DNA of 64,000 nucleotides, taken from NCBI GenBank assembly GCA_023443095.1, contig JAEZVV010000112.1, positions 7,681 through 71,680 of the forward strand, read 5' to 3'. Below are positions 49,544 through 58,524 of the stretch, piece by piece. Origin of the DNA: Pseudomonadota bacterium (GTDB lineage: Bacteria > Pseudomonadota > Gammaproteobacteria > Burkholderiales > Burkholderiaceae_F). The notes below the pieces were generated by a model that saw nothing but the letters and a program-made list of their open reading frames with translations, did no database searches and was not told the origin of the DNA. Both the position numbers and the translations under genes were made by a program. Each line of letters opens with the position of its first letter. Within the stretch, counting starts at the first letter, position 1.

Positions 49544-50500
49544 ATGCTCCGCCTTATTACCGCTATTGTTGTTGCCGCTCTCGCGGCCGCCGTTACTGCC
49601 ACCTCGGCCGCTCCGGCATCTACCACCAACAAGTCAACGGCAGCAACACCTGCGCCCGCGCTGTCGTCGCCGACTCTGCAGCGGATTCGCGACACCGGCG
49701 TAGTCCGGCTGGCGCACCGTGAATCGTCGATCCCTTTTAGCTACTTCGACGCCAATAAGCGGCCGGTGGGTTACGCGCTCGACATCTGCCTGATGGTGGC
49801 CGATGCCTTGCGCCGCGATCTCAAGCTGCCCAACCTGAAGGTGGAATACGTCGCGGTGTCGCCGGCGGCGCGGATTCCGACCCTGGTCGAGGGCAAGGCC
49901 GATCTCGAATGCGGATCGACCTCGAATACCGCGGCGCGACGCAAAGATGTCGCGTTTACGCATGCCCATTATTTTGCCGGCGCCCGCCTGCTGGTGGCAG
50001 CGGATTCGCCGTATCGGCGCCTATCGGATCTGCGCGGCAAGCGGATCGTGATCAGCAAGGGAACGACCACTGCCACCGCGCTCAAAGCCCAGGCGGAAAA
50101 GGGGCTGATCGCCTCCACGCTGGTCGAAGCCAAGGATTACGACGAGGCGTTTGCCATCCTGGAGAAAGGCGAGGCGGAGGCTTTCGCAACCGACGACATC
50201 CTGCTCTACAGCCTGCGTGCGGCGAGCAAAGATCCCAAGAAGTGGGAAGTGGTCGGCGAGTTCATCTCGATCGAACCGATCGCGATCATGCTGCGCAAGG
50301 GGGATCCCGAGTTCAAGAAGTTCGTCGATGGCGTGGTGGCGCGCGCAATGATCGACGGCCTGGTGCGCAAGTCCTACAACCGCTGGTTCCTGTCGCCGAT
50401 CCCGCCCAAGGGGACGAACCTCAATATTCCGATGAGCCCGCTGCTGCGGGAGCAGATGCTTTATCCGACAGACAAGGTCGGAGACGAAATCGACGGTTGA
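49544..50500 (+). CDS. amino acid ABC transporter substrate-binding protein (GltI-like paralogue)
   Basis: The product has 318 residues. A signal peptide with many Ala (LITAIVVAALAAAVTATSAAPAS) precedes a Thr/Ala/Pro linker and a type-II periplasmic binding fold (VVRLAHRESSIPFSYFDANKRPVGYALDICL, ADLECGSTSNTAARR, ISKGTTTATALKAQ, YNRWFLSPIPPKGTNLNIPMS). It is clearly homologous to the gltI product 498 bp downstream. The residues HRESSIPFSY and ECGSTSNT are shared, so glutamate or aspartate is the expected ligand. It has no permease genes of its own and may serve the gltJKL system. Confidence 0.9.
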   Translation: MLRLITAIVVAALAAAVTATSAAPASTTNKSTAATPAPALSSPTLQRIRDTGVVRLAHRESSIPFSYFDANKRPVGYALDICLMVADALRRDLKLPNLKVEYVAVSPAARIPTLVEGKADLECGSTSNTAARRKDVAFTHAHYFAGARLLVAADSPYRRLSDLRGKRIVISKGTTTATALKAQAEKGLIASTLVEAKDYDEAFAILEKGEAEAFATDDILLYSLRAASKDPKKWEVVGEFISIEPIAIMLRKGDPEFKKFVDGVVARAMIDGLVRKSYNRWFLSPIPPKGTNLNIPMSPLLREQMLYPTDKVGDEIDG

Positions 50501-50997
50501 GTGGCTGCATCGTATTGGTGCGTAACGCCCTACGTTGGTGCGGATTGTTTGTCAATGTTTAATTTTGGTGCGCCGAGATCGGCTCCGTCTCGGATAGGTG
50601 CCGAGACATCGTCGATCGCGGCCCGAATGATGCGGCTGCGGCCGCACTGAGTTGCGGCGAGCGCCATCATTGCGAGCCGCACCTCGTCGCTTCCAGTGCC
50701 TGCGGCGGCAGGCATTTCTCGAGGGGAAACGGCGGCTCGCGCCCCGCGGGCCTGGTCTCGAGGAGTCAAGTCCGAGGAAGCGAGTCCGCGCTTGGTCTGG
50801 GCGTTTGATGTTGATGTGGCTCGCTCGCCGGGGCGAGTTTCTGCTTGCGACAAAACCCTTGCTTAAACTTGGCCAACGTGGCGTCTGAACCACGTTTCAC
50901 CGGGGTTCGCGTCTACGAATCTTCCCGGCACGGGGTTTGCTAGACTGGACAAGCCCCTTTGCGGGTACACATTCCAAGCTGTCAAGGAGACCATTCG
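50501..50997. other. intergenic region before gltI
   Basis: The 497 bp between the two binding-protein genes contain only weak open frames with no family feature (the best is a 107-residue frame on the minus strand with a TTG start at 50853, rejected for composition). The promoter of gltI should lie here. I see no clear -10/-35 pair I would defend and no strong hairpin. Confidence 0.5.
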
Positions 50998-51891
50998 ATG
51001 AAGATGTCGCGCATTTTGCTGGCGATCGCTGGCGCCAGTCTGATTTCCTCCGGCGCCATGGCGCAAGAGCTGACCGGTACCCTCAAGAAGATCAAGGAAA
51101 CCGGCGAGATCACCGTCGCACACCGTGAATCCTCGATTCCCTTCTCCTATCTCGATGACAAGCAGCAACCGGTGGGTTATTCGACCGAGCTGTGCCTGAA
51201 GGTGGTCGACGCCGTCAAGGCCGAGTTGAAGATGCCCAACCTGAAGGTCAAGTTCCAGCCCGTGACCTCGGCCAACCGCATCCCGCTGCTGCAAAACGGA
51301 ACCGTCGACATCGAATGCGGCTCCACCACCAACTCGGTGGATCGGCAGAAGCAGGTCTCCTTCGGCCCCACCTTCTTCGTCATCAACGTGACGGCCGCCG
51401 TCAAGAAGAACTCGGGCATCAAGAGCCTGGCCGATCTCAACGGCAAGACGATCTCGACCACCTCGGGCACGACGGCTGTGGCGCTGCTCAAGGGCTACGA
51501 GAAGACCAAGCACATCGACGTCAAGGAAATCTACGGCAAGGACCACGCCGAATCGATGCAACTGCTGGCGTCGGACCGCGTGGCCGCTTTCGTGATGGAC
51601 GACGTCCTGCTGGCCGGCCAGATCGCCAACCAGGCCAAGCCGGGCGACTACGTGATCATCCAGGAATCGCTGCGCACCGAGCCCTACGGCCCGATGATTC
51701 GCAAGGACGACGCTCAGTTCAAGGCCCTGGTCGACAAGACCCTCGGCAACCTGATGAAGTCGGGCGAAGTCGACAAGCTCTACGCCAAGTGGTTCACCAG
51801 CCCGATCCCGCCCAAGGGCATCAACCTGAACTTCCCGCAGAGCCCCGCCCTGAAGGAAGCCTTCAAGAACCCGAACGACCGCGGCGTCTAA
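50998..51891 (+). CDS. gltI: glutamate/aspartate ABC transporter substrate-binding protein
   Basis: From ATG 50998 (CAAGGAGACC upstream) the product has 297 residues: signal peptide (LLAIAGASLISSGAMA), then GEITVAHRESSIPFSYLDDKQQPVGYSTELCLKVVDAV, IECGSTTNSVDRQKQVSFGPTFF, the TTSGTTAVALLKG hinge segment and a C-terminal KWFTSPIPPKGINLNFPQS. This pattern is that of GltI in many proteobacteria. It binds the amino acid in the periplasm and delivers it to GltJK. A terminator-like hairpin follows, which explains more binding protein than permease. Confidence 0.93.
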   Translation: MKMSRILLAIAGASLISSGAMAQELTGTLKKIKETGEITVAHRESSIPFSYLDDKQQPVGYSTELCLKVVDAVKAELKMPNLKVKFQPVTSANRIPLLQNGTVDIECGSTTNSVDRQKQVSFGPTFFVINVTAAVKKNSGIKSLADLNGKTISTTSGTTAVALLKGYEKTKHIDVKEIYGKDHAESMQLLASDRVAAFVMDDVLLAGQIANQAKPGDYVIIQESLRTEPYGPMIRKDDAQFKALVDKTLGNLMKSGEVDKLYAKWFTSPIPPKGINLNFPQSPALKEAFKNPNDRGV

Positions 51892-51920
51892 GCCTCGCGG
51901 CCTAAGGTAGCTAGCAGCGC

Positions 51921-51961
51921 CGGGCCGGACAGCGCATCACGCGTCCGGCCCGTTTCGTTTT
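51921..51961 (+). terminator. partial terminator or attenuator between gltI and gltJ
   Basis: A 10-bp perfect stem (CGGGCCGGAC with GTCCGGCCCG) with a 12-nt loop is followed by TTTCGTTTT. It lies 29 bp after the gltI stop, before the permease genes, and fits a read-through terminator that lowers downstream expression. Confidence 0.78.
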
Positions 51962-51995
51962 CAAGGGCGCTTACTTGCGCGCCCGGAGATAATCG

Positions 51996-52733
51996 ATGGC
52001 ATTCAATGTTGACTGGAGCGTCTTCACGCAAGATGCCCAAGTGGCCGACATGCCCTGGTGGGAGTACCTGGCCAACGGGGTCGGCTGGACGTTGGCCTTG
52101 TCGGCCTGCGCCTGGCTCATTGCCCTGGTCCTCGGGTCGATCATCGGGACCCTGCGCACCACCGACCGCCCCTGGGTGGTCCACCTCGGCAACGCCTGGG
52201 TCGAGTTGTTCCGCAACATCCCGCTGCTGGTGCAGATGTTCCTGTGGTACTTCGTGGTGCCCGAGTTCATCCCGCCGCTCAAGAGCTGGATGATCTCGAC
52301 CGACCCGATCTACGCGCAGTTTGTTGCCGCCGTCTTGTGCCTGGGCCTTTTCACGTCCGCACGCGTGGCCGAGCAGGTACGCGCGGGGATTCAGTCGCTG
52401 CCTCGCGGTCAGCGTTATGCGGGCATGGCGGTGGGCTTGACCCAGACCCAGACCTACCGCTACGTGCTGCTGCCGATGGCGTTCCGGATCATCATTCCGC
52501 CGCTCACCAGCGAGACGATGAACCTGATCAAGAACTCGTCGATCGCGTTGACGATCGGCCTGGCCGAGCTGACCTTCCGCTCGCGCGAGATGGGTGAGAT
52601 CACCTTCCAGTTCTTTGCTGCCTTCTCGGCCGCTACCGTGGTCTACATCGTGATCGCGATGAGCGCGAACCGCGTCATGGCCTTCATCGAACGCAAGGTT
52701 GCCGTGCCTGGCTACATCGCCGGCGGCAAGTGA
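51996..52733 (+). CDS. gltJ: glutamate/aspartate ABC transporter permease
   Basis: The product has 245 residues, mostly hydrophobic, with about five to six transmembrane helices. The amino acid permease hallmark (ATP-binding-subunit contact) is in EQVRAGIQSLPRGQRYAGMAVGLTQTQTYRYVLLPMAFRIIIPPLTSE; WVELFRNIPLLVQMFLWYF marks the family. GltJ and GltK pair to make the channel. It is separated from gltK by 11 bp. Confidence 0.92.
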   Translation: MAFNVDWSVFTQDAQVADMPWWEYLANGVGWTLALSACAWLIALVLGSIIGTLRTTDRPWVVHLGNAWVELFRNIPLLVQMFLWYFVVPEFIPPLKSWMISTDPIYAQFVAAVLCLGLFTSARVAEQVRAGIQSLPRGQRYAGMAVGLTQTQTYRYVLLPMAFRIIIPPLTSETMNLIKNSSIALTIGLAELTFRSREMGEITFQFFAAFSAATVVYIVIAMSANRVMAFIERKVAVPGYIAGGK

Positions 52734-52744
52734 GGACGGAAACC

Positions 52745-53428
52745 ATGGACTTCGATTTTTCCGTCATTGAGAACTCGCTGCCCTACCTGTGGAAGGGCAT
52801 GCAGTACACGATCCAGCTGACCACGATCGCCACTCTCGGGGGCCTGTTTTTCGGCACCCTGCTGGCGCTGGCGCGACTTTCGAGCATCAAGCCCCTGTCG
52901 CTGATCGCGACCGGCTACATCAACCTGATGCGTTCGATCCCGCTGGTGCTGGTGTTGTTCTGGTTCTTCTTTCTGATGCCGGTGGTGATCCAGTCCATCA
53001 CCGGCGCCGAGCGCCCGCCCCTGATCGGCGCGGATCGCACCGCCATCATCACCTTCATCATGTTCGAGGCCGCGTATTTCGCCGAGATCATGCGCGCGGG
53101 CATCCAGTCGATCTCGCGCGGGCAGGTGCACGCAGCGTATGCGCTGGGGCTGACCTACCGGCAATCGATGACCAACATCGTCCTGCCGCAGGCCTTCCGT
53201 AACATGCTGCCGGTGCTGCTGACGCAAACCATCATCCTGTTCCAGGACACCTCGCTGGTGTATGTCATCAGCGGCACCGACTTCCTCGGCGCCGCCAGCA
53301 AGATCGCTCAGCGCGACAGCCGTCTGATCGAGATGTACACCTTTGCCGCCATCGTCTATTTCCTGATCTCCTTCTCGCTTTCGGTGCTGGTCAAGCAGCT
53401 GCAGAAGAAGATCGCCGTGATTCGCTGA
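52745..53428 (+). CDS. gltK: glutamate/aspartate ABC transporter permease
   Basis: From ATG 52745 (GAGGACGG upstream; a GTG overlapping the gltJ stop would add five residues) the product has 227 residues. It has five transmembrane helices and the EAA-type loop AEIMRAGIQSISRGQVHAAYALGLTYRQSMTNIVLPQAFRNMLP, and NLMRSIPLVLVLFWFFF. It pairs with GltJ. It is followed 11 bp later by gltL. Confidence 0.92.
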   Translation: MDFDFSVIENSLPYLWKGMQYTIQLTTIATLGGLFFGTLLALARLSSIKPLSLIATGYINLMRSIPLVLVLFWFFFLMPVVIQSITGAERPPLIGADRTAIITFIMFEAAYFAEIMRAGIQSISRGQVHAAYALGLTYRQSMTNIVLPQAFRNMLPVLLTQTIILFQDTSLVYVISGTDFLGAASKIAQRDSRLIEMYTFAAIVYFLISFSLSVLVKQLQKKIAVIR

Positions 53429-53439
53429 AGGACCTCCTC

Positions 53440-54174
53440 ATGCCTATGATCGACATCAAGAACGTCAGCAAGTGGTACGGCTCGTTCCAAGTGCTCAAGG
53501 ACTGCACCACCTCGGTGGACAAGGGCGAGGTGATCGTCGTCTGCGGTCCCTCGGGCTCGGGCAAGTCCACCCTGATCAAGACCGTCAACGCGCTCGAACC
53601 CTTCCAGCAGGGCGAAATCACCGTCAACGGCACCTCGGTCGGCGACCCCAAGACCAACCTGCCGAAGCTGCGCGCGCATGTCGGCATGGTGTTCCAGCAC
53701 TTCGAGCTGTTCCCGCACCTCTCGATCACCGAGAACTTGGCGTTGGCGCAGATGAAGGTGCTGGGCCGCTCGCGCGACGAGGCGCATGAGCGCGGCCTCA
53801 AGCTGCTCGAGCGCGTCGGCCTGCAAGCCCACGCTGCCAAGTTCCCGGGCCAGCTCTCGGGCGGTCAGCAGCAGCGCGTGGCGATCGCCCGCGCGCTGGC
53901 GATGGACCCGATCTGCATGCTGTTCGACGAGCCGACCTCGGCGCTCGACCCCGAGATGATCAACGAGGTGCTCGACGTCATGGTCCAGCTCGCCAAGGAA
54001 GGCATGACCATGATGGTGGTGACTCACGAAATGGGTTTTGCCCGCAAGGTGGCCGACCGCGTGATCTTCATGGACCGCGGCGAGATCGTCGAAGACGCGA
54101 CCAAGGACGATTTCTTCGGCAAGCCGCGCTCCGAGCGGGCACAGCAGTTCCTCGCCAAGATCCTCCACCACTAA
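53440..54174 (+). CDS. gltL: glutamate/aspartate ABC transporter ATP-binding protein
   Basis: The product has 244 residues. It has Walker A CGPSGSGKST, Q-loop GMVFQHFELFPHLS, signature LSGGQQQRVAIARAL, Walker B CMLFDEPTSALDPE and the H-loop VTHEMG. Family length and the polar amino acid type signature (QHFELFPH) agree with GltL. It drives uptake through GltJK. It is the last gene of the gltIJKL set; the lipoprotein gene follows after 9 bp. Confidence 0.94.
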   Translation: MPMIDIKNVSKWYGSFQVLKDCTTSVDKGEVIVVCGPSGSGKSTLIKTVNALEPFQQGEITVNGTSVGDPKTNLPKLRAHVGMVFQHFELFPHLSITENLALAQMKVLGRSRDEAHERGLKLLERVGLQAHAAKFPGQLSGGQQQRVAIARALAMDPICMLFDEPTSALDPEMINEVLDVMVQLAKEGMTMMVVTHEMGFARKVADRVIFMDRGEIVEDATKDDFFGKPRSERAQQFLAKILHH

Positions 54175-54183
54175 AGCGTCGTC

Positions 54184-54834
54184 ATGCACCGTCGCGTCTG
54201 GCTTTCCCTCCCGCTGGCCGTTCTGGTGGCGGCCTGCGGCGGGGAGCTGCGTGGCGACGGTGTCCCTGCCGCCGTCACGCGCGAACTGCCGGTCTTCGAG
54301 TCGGTCACGGTTAGCGGCAACTTCGAGCTCACCGTCCGGATCGGTGCCGGCCTGCCGAGCGTGAGCCTGGCGGGCGACAGCAATCTGCTGCCCCAAGTTC
54401 AGACCACCGTGCTCGACAAGACGCTGCGGATAGCCTCGCTGCGCAGCTATACCGCCAGCAATCGCATCCGCCTGGTGGTTGACACGCCGTCGCTGGCCAG
54501 CCTGCAGGTGCTCGGCGCGACCCAGGTGCGGGTCGAGGGCGTCAACGGGGGCGAGTTCCGGCTGGTTGCCGACGGCGCTTCGAGCGTGATGCTCGCCGGC
54601 CGGGTCGACCAGCTGCAGCTGCGCCTTACCGGCGCGGGCGAGATCGACGCGCTCGCGCTCAGCGCGGGCGCGGTGTCGGCAGAGATCAACGGCGCCGGCC
54701 GAGCTCTGGTCGACGCCCGCGACAGACTCGCCGTCGAGATCAAGGGCGCGGGCGAGCTCAAGTACCTGGGCGCACCGCAGGTCAGCCAGACCGTGCTGGG
54801 TGCCGGACGCGTGCTGCAAGTCAAGCTGCGCTGA
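54184..54834 (+). CDS. DUF2807 (head GIN domain) lipoprotein
   Basis: The product has 216 residues with a lipobox (LAVLVAACGG, Cys18). The mature part consists of repeated short beta-turn units with ESVTVSGNFELTVRIGAG, LLPQVQTTVLDKTLRI, LQVLGATQVRVEGV, LRLTGAGEIDALAL and VEIKGAGELKYLGAP, the right-handed beta-helix pattern of DUF2807. Such proteins are usually secreted or anchored adhesin-like proteins of unknown function. Its start lies 9 bp after gltL, so it may be part of the transporter transcript, though a functional link is not obvious. Confidence 0.87.
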   Translation: MHRRVWLSLPLAVLVAACGGELRGDGVPAAVTRELPVFESVTVSGNFELTVRIGAGLPSVSLAGDSNLLPQVQTTVLDKTLRIASLRSYTASNRIRLVVDTPSLASLQVLGATQVRVEGVNGGEFRLVADGASSVMLAGRVDQLQLRLTGAGEIDALALSAGAVSAEINGAGRALVDARDRLAVEIKGAGELKYLGAPQVSQTVLGAGRVLQVKLR

Positions 54835-54877
54835 ACGGGCGCAGCGCGCGTCCGCCGGCCCTGGTTAAGCTGGCGCC

Positions 54878-56182
54878 ATGTCGTCCGCCTCGATTTCCCA
54901 TGCGACTCCTGCGGCACTGCTGCGGGCCTCTTTCGACGCCGCCCTCGCTGCCGCGGCCCCCGGCCGCATTCTTTCCTCTTACCTGCCGTCGCCGCCGCGC
55001 GGCCGCGTCCTGGCCGTCGGCGCCGGCAAGGCCGCGGCGAGCATGGCCGCCGCGCTGGAAGCCGCGTGGCCGGAGGTGCGACTCGACGGCCTGGTGATCA
55101 CCCGCTACGGCCATCTCGTACCGACCCGCCGCATTCAAGTGGTCGAGGCCGGCCACCCCGTTCCCGACGAGGCGGGGGCTCTGGCGGCCGACGAGATCCT
55201 GCGCCGTGCCCGCGAGCTCGGGCCCGACGATCTGCTGCTCGCCCTCGTTTCCGGCGGCGGTTCGAGCCTGCTCGCCCTGCCCGTGGCCGAAGTGACCATG
55301 GCCGACCTCAAGGCGGTGACCCAGGCCTTGCTGGCGAGCGGTGCGCCGATCGAACAGATGAACGTAGTGCGCAAACATCTCTCGCGCCTGGCCGGCGGCC
55401 AACTCGCGGCCGCGGCGGCCGCGCGCGGCGCGCGGGTGTGCGCCCTGATCGTCTCCGACGTGACAGGCGACGCGCCCAGCGACATCGCCTCCGGCCCCTG
55501 CGCTCCCGACCCGTCCACCTATGCCGACGCGATCGCAGTGCTGGCCCGCTGGGGCGTAGTGGCGCCGGCCTCGGTGCGGAGCCACCTCGAGCGAGGCGCT
55601 CGCGGCGCCGTGGCCGAAACTCCCAAGCCCGGCGACGCTTTTTTCGCCGCGGTCGACAACCGTGTCATTGCCAGCGCCCGCCAAAGCCTGGTGGCGGCTG
55701 CCGATGTCTTCCGGGTCGCTGGCGTGAGACCGGTGATCCTGGGCGACACGGTGACCGGCGAGGCGCGTGAGGTCGCCAAGGTCTACGCTGCACTGGTGCG
55801 CGAGATCCGCACCACCGGAGCGCCGTTTGCGCCGCCGGTGGCCCTGATTTCCGGCGGCGAATGCACCGTCACCTTGCCCGCCGGCGTAAGGGGCCGGGGC
55901 GGGCGCTGCTCCGAGTTCCTGCTTTCGCTGGCGGTCGAACTCGGGACCGAGGGCATCCACGCCATCGCCTGCGATACCGACGGCATCGACGGCTCGGAGG
56001 CCAACGCCGGCGCCATCCTCGACCCGCAGTCGGTCGAGCGCGCCCGCGCTCGCGGCGTCGCCGCCCGCACCGCGCTCGAGCGGCACGACGCCTGGGGGTT
56101 CTTCGCTGCCAGCGACGGACTGGTGGAAACCGGCCCCACGCTCACCAACGTCAACGACTACCGCGCCCTGCTCGTGGTTTAA
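54878..56182 (+). CDS. glycerate 2-kinase (MOFRL-type)
   Basis: The product has 434 residues. Hallmarks are VLAVGAGKAAASMAAALE, GHPVPDEAG, LVSGGGSSLL, IEQMNVVRKHLSRLAGGQLAAAA, IVSDVTGDAPSDIASGP, LISGGECTVTL and the MOFRL C-terminal DTDGIDGSEANAGAILD. The enzyme phosphorylates glycerate to 2-phosphoglycerate (GckA/GlxK-like; often named TtuD or hydroxypyruvate reductase in older annotation), part of serine-cycle, glyoxylate or tartrate routes. It is a lone gene between the lipoprotein and pyrC. Confidence 0.9.
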   Translation: MSSASISHATPAALLRASFDAALAAAAPGRILSSYLPSPPRGRVLAVGAGKAAASMAAALEAAWPEVRLDGLVITRYGHLVPTRRIQVVEAGHPVPDEAGALAADEILRRARELGPDDLLLALVSGGGSSLLALPVAEVTMADLKAVTQALLASGAPIEQMNVVRKHLSRLAGGQLAAAAAARGARVCALIVSDVTGDAPSDIASGPCAPDPSTYADAIAVLARWGVVAPASVRSHLERGARGAVAETPKPGDAFFAAVDNRVIASARQSLVAAADVFRVAGVRPVILGDTVTGEAREVAKVYAALVREIRTTGAPFAPPVALISGGECTVTLPAGVRGRGGRCSEFLLSLAVELGTEGIHAIACDTDGIDGSEANAGAILDPQSVERARARGVAARTALERHDAWGFFAASDGLVETGPTLTNVNDYRALLVV

Positions 56183-56272
56183 GCGACGCGGGTAATCCGC
56201 GGGCTTGCGTTTTGCGGCGCGGTGGCCGTGGCTGGGATAATTGACTGTCTAAACGTCCAGAGTATCCACGCC

Positions 56273-57322
56273 ATGAGCTCATCGATCACCATCACCCGCC
56301 CCGACGACTGGCACCTGCACCTGCGCGACGGCGCCGCCATGGCCGACGTGCTGCCGCTGTCGGCCCGCCAGTTCGGACGCGCGATCATCATGCCCAACCT
56401 CGTGCCGCCGGTGACCACCACCGCGATGGCGATCGAATACCGCGACCGCATCCTTGCCGCGCTTCCGGCCGGCCTCCAGTTCGAGCCGCTGATGACGCTC
56501 TACATGACCGACAACACGAGCGCCGAGGAAATCCGCCGCGCGCACGCCTCGGGCGTGGTGAAGGCGGTCAAGGTCTACCCGGCCGGCGCCACCACCAACT
56601 CGGATTCGGGCGTCACCAGCCTCGCCAAGTGCGCCAAGGCGATCGAGGCGTTGCAGGAAGTCGGCATGCCGATGCTGATGCACGGCGAAATCACCCGCTT
56701 CGGCGTCGACGTCTTCGACCGCGAGAAATATTTCGTCGACGAAGTGATCACCCCGGCGCGCAAGGATTTCCCCGAGCTCAAGATCGTCTTCGAACACATC
56801 ACCACCAAGGAAGCGGCGCAGTTCGTGGCGGAAGCTCCGGGCCCGATCGGCGCGACCATCACCGCCCATCACTTGCTCTACAACCGCAACGCGATCTTCA
56901 TGACCCCCGAGGGCAAGACCGGCGTGCGGCCGCACTTCTACTGCCTGCCGGTGCTCAAGCGCGAGGAGCACCGCGCCGCTCTGGTGGCCGCCGCCACCGG
57001 CGGTTCGAACCGCTTCTTCTGCGGCACCGACAGCGCCCCGCACGCGACTCACACCAAGGAAAACGCCTGCGGCTGCGCCGGCTGCTTCACCGCCGCGAGC
57101 GCGGTCGAGATGTACGCGCTGGTTTTCGATCAGGCCAATGCGCTCGACCGGTTCGAAGCTTTCATGAGTTTCAACGGTGCCGATTTCTACGGTCTGCCGC
57201 GCAATACCGACAAGGTGACGATCGCCCGCGAATACTGGACGATCCCGGCCGAGCTGCCTTTCGGCGACAAGACCCTGACTCCGCTGGCCGCGCAGGAAAC
57301 CCTGCCGTGGAAGCTGGTCTGA
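56273..57322 (+). CDS. pyrC: dihydroorotase (class II)
   Basis: From ATG 56273 the product has 349 residues. The metal site begins HLHLRDG (His14, His16), and other family marks are NLVPPVTTT, VKVYPAGATTNSDSGV (carbamoylated Lys), HGEI and FCGTDSAPH with the catalytic Asp. It closes N-carbamoyl-aspartate to dihydroorotate in pyrimidine synthesis. The length and HxHxR region place it with the class II (PyrC) type. A terminator follows. Confidence 0.95.
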   Translation: MSSSITITRPDDWHLHLRDGAAMADVLPLSARQFGRAIIMPNLVPPVTTTAMAIEYRDRILAALPAGLQFEPLMTLYMTDNTSAEEIRRAHASGVVKAVKVYPAGATTNSDSGVTSLAKCAKAIEALQEVGMPMLMHGEITRFGVDVFDREKYFVDEVITPARKDFPELKIVFEHITTKEAAQFVAEAPGPIGATITAHHLLYNRNAIFMTPEGKTGVRPHFYCLPVLKREEHRAALVAAATGGSNRFFCGTDSAPHATHTKENACGCAGCFTAASAVEMYALVFDQANALDRFEAFMSFNGADFYGLPRNTDKVTIAREYWTIPAELPFGDKTLTPLAAQETLPWKLV

Positions 57323-57340
57323 GCACCGCAACTCGGATCT

Positions 57341-57368
57341 AAAAAAGGGCGCTGCGGCGCTCTTTTTT
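57341..57368. terminator. bidirectional terminator after pyrC
   Basis: AAAAAAGGGCGC and GCGCTCTTTTTT form a 12-bp stem with one G-T wobble and a TGCG loop; on either strand a T-run follows. It sits 18 bp after the pyrC stop. Confidence 0.88.
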
Positions 57369-57454
57369 AATGCCGGCATCAAGTTTTCGGCCTCAGGGGC
57401 CAGGCGCGCATCAGAAGCGGCTACCCTAGGCCACTCACCGAGAAGGAATCCGTC

Positions 57455-57724
57455 ATGAGCATGAAGTCGACCGAACTGGAACTGCACAAAGGCAAGAAGA
57501 TCACCAACGCCCTCGCCACCAAGGGCAACCCCTTCGGTTCGGCCAGCGCCGCCCCGATCGATCGCAAGGCTCAGCGCGAAGCCGAACGCGCCGCCGGCCT
57601 GGTGCCGTTCGCCGTCAAGCTCGAAGGCGACCTGGTGCGTCAGTTGCGCAGCCGCGCCGAAGCCAGCGGTAAGACCCTCAACGAAATCACGGCCGAAGTG
57701 CTCAAAGCCGGCCTCGCCAAGTAG
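57455..57724 (+). CDS. small basic protein of unknown function (89 aa)
   Basis: The product has 89 residues from ATG 57455 (AGAAGGAATC upstream). It begins with MSMKSTELELHKGKKITNALATKGNPFG and ends with a predicted two-helix region (GDLVRQLRSRAEASGKTLNEITAEVLKAG) like the helix pair of ribbon-helix-helix DNA-binding proteins. Composition and codon use are gene-like. No family certain. It stands after a terminator and before the opposite-strand DUF4239 gene. Confidence 0.7.
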   Translation: MSMKSTELELHKGKKITNALATKGNPFGSASAAPIDRKAQREAERAAGLVPFAVKLEGDLVRQLRSRAEASGKTLNEITAEVLKAGLAK

Positions 57725-57737
57725 GCCACAGCCCGCG

Positions 57738-58520
57738 CTAGGGCGCGGTGGCGCGCAGGAACTCGACGAAAGGCCCGGGGTCGACCGCAAAGGCCCCTGC
57801 AAACGGCCGGTCGAGGGTGAAGATCAGGAAGAGTTCGATCCCGATGATGGTGGCGAGCGGCACCAGCACCAGGAAGCTGGCGCGACGCGACTGCATCACC
57901 AGAAAGCCATGGAACACGAACAAGACCATCGCACCGGTGAGTAGCACCGCCCACATCGTGAGCGGCATGTCGCTCGAGTCGGTGGTCTTGCGCACCTGGC
58001 GGGCGTCCAGCCATTTCGCCGCCTGCGCCTGGAACTGCGCGTAGCTGGTGGGGTTGGAGGCCGCCGTCAGCGGCACCTGGTTCAGGAAGTCGGAGATGGT
58101 TTCCGCTTCGGACCGGGCTTCGTTGCCGCGCTCGTGGCGGCGCAGGGTCGGCCATTCGGCTTCGACCACGGTCTTGGCGTAATGGCGGGTGAGCTGCTGC
58201 GCCTGACCGGCAAAAGGCTGGGCCAGCACCAGGCCGGCCGAGCGGTGCAGCTGCGACAAGGCCTGGGCCTCGTTCGAGACTGCCGCCGCGACGCCGCTGT
58301 TTTCCCCCCACACCAGCGAGACCGCAAACGACAGCAGGATGCCGTAGGCGGTGCCGACCACGGTATAGACCGCAATCGTCACCGGCAGGTCGCTTTCCAG
58401 CCGCAGGCCGCGTGCCGCACGCCGAGTGAGCCGGGCCGAGACCTCGGCCGCGGCCAGGGTCAGTGCGACAAAGATCAGGGCCTGGAGCGCGATCGGCAGG
58501 GCGAGGAAAGCGGCTTGCAT
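57738..58520 (-). CDS. DUF4239 (bestrophin-like) membrane protein
   Basis: The product has 260 residues with two transmembrane helices at the N-terminus (QALIFVALTLAAAEVSA and VTIAVYTVVGTAYGILLSFAVSLVWG), a soluble helical middle (SNEAQALSQLHRSAGLV) and two helices at the C-terminus (WAVLLTGAMVLFVFHGFLV, SFLVLVPLATIIGIELFLIFTLDRPFAGAFAVDPGPF). The GxxYGxLL..V and FxLDRPF segments agree with DUF4239. Function unknown; anion-channel-like role is inferred by the name only. It starts 4 bp after the stop of the ThDP-enzyme gene and is likely co-transcribed. Confidence 0.78.
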   Translation of the reverse strand: MQAAFLALPIALQALIFVALTLAAAEVSARLTRRAARGLRLESDLPVTIAVYTVVGTAYGILLSFAVSLVWGENSGVAAAVSNEAQALSQLHRSAGLVLAQPFAGQAQQLTRHYAKTVVEAEWPTLRRHERGNEARSEAETISDFLNQVPLTAASNPTSYAQFQAQAAKWLDARQVRKTTDSSDMPLTMWAVLLTGAMVLFVFHGFLVMQSRRASFLVLVPLATIIGIELFLIFTLDRPFAGAFAVDPGPFVEFLRATAP

Positions 58521-58524
58521 GGTT

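Noticed and set aside
50530..50853. A 107-residue minus-strand frame with TTG start between the two binding-protein genes
   Set aside because: Composition is poor, the start is weak and nothing recognisable is encoded.
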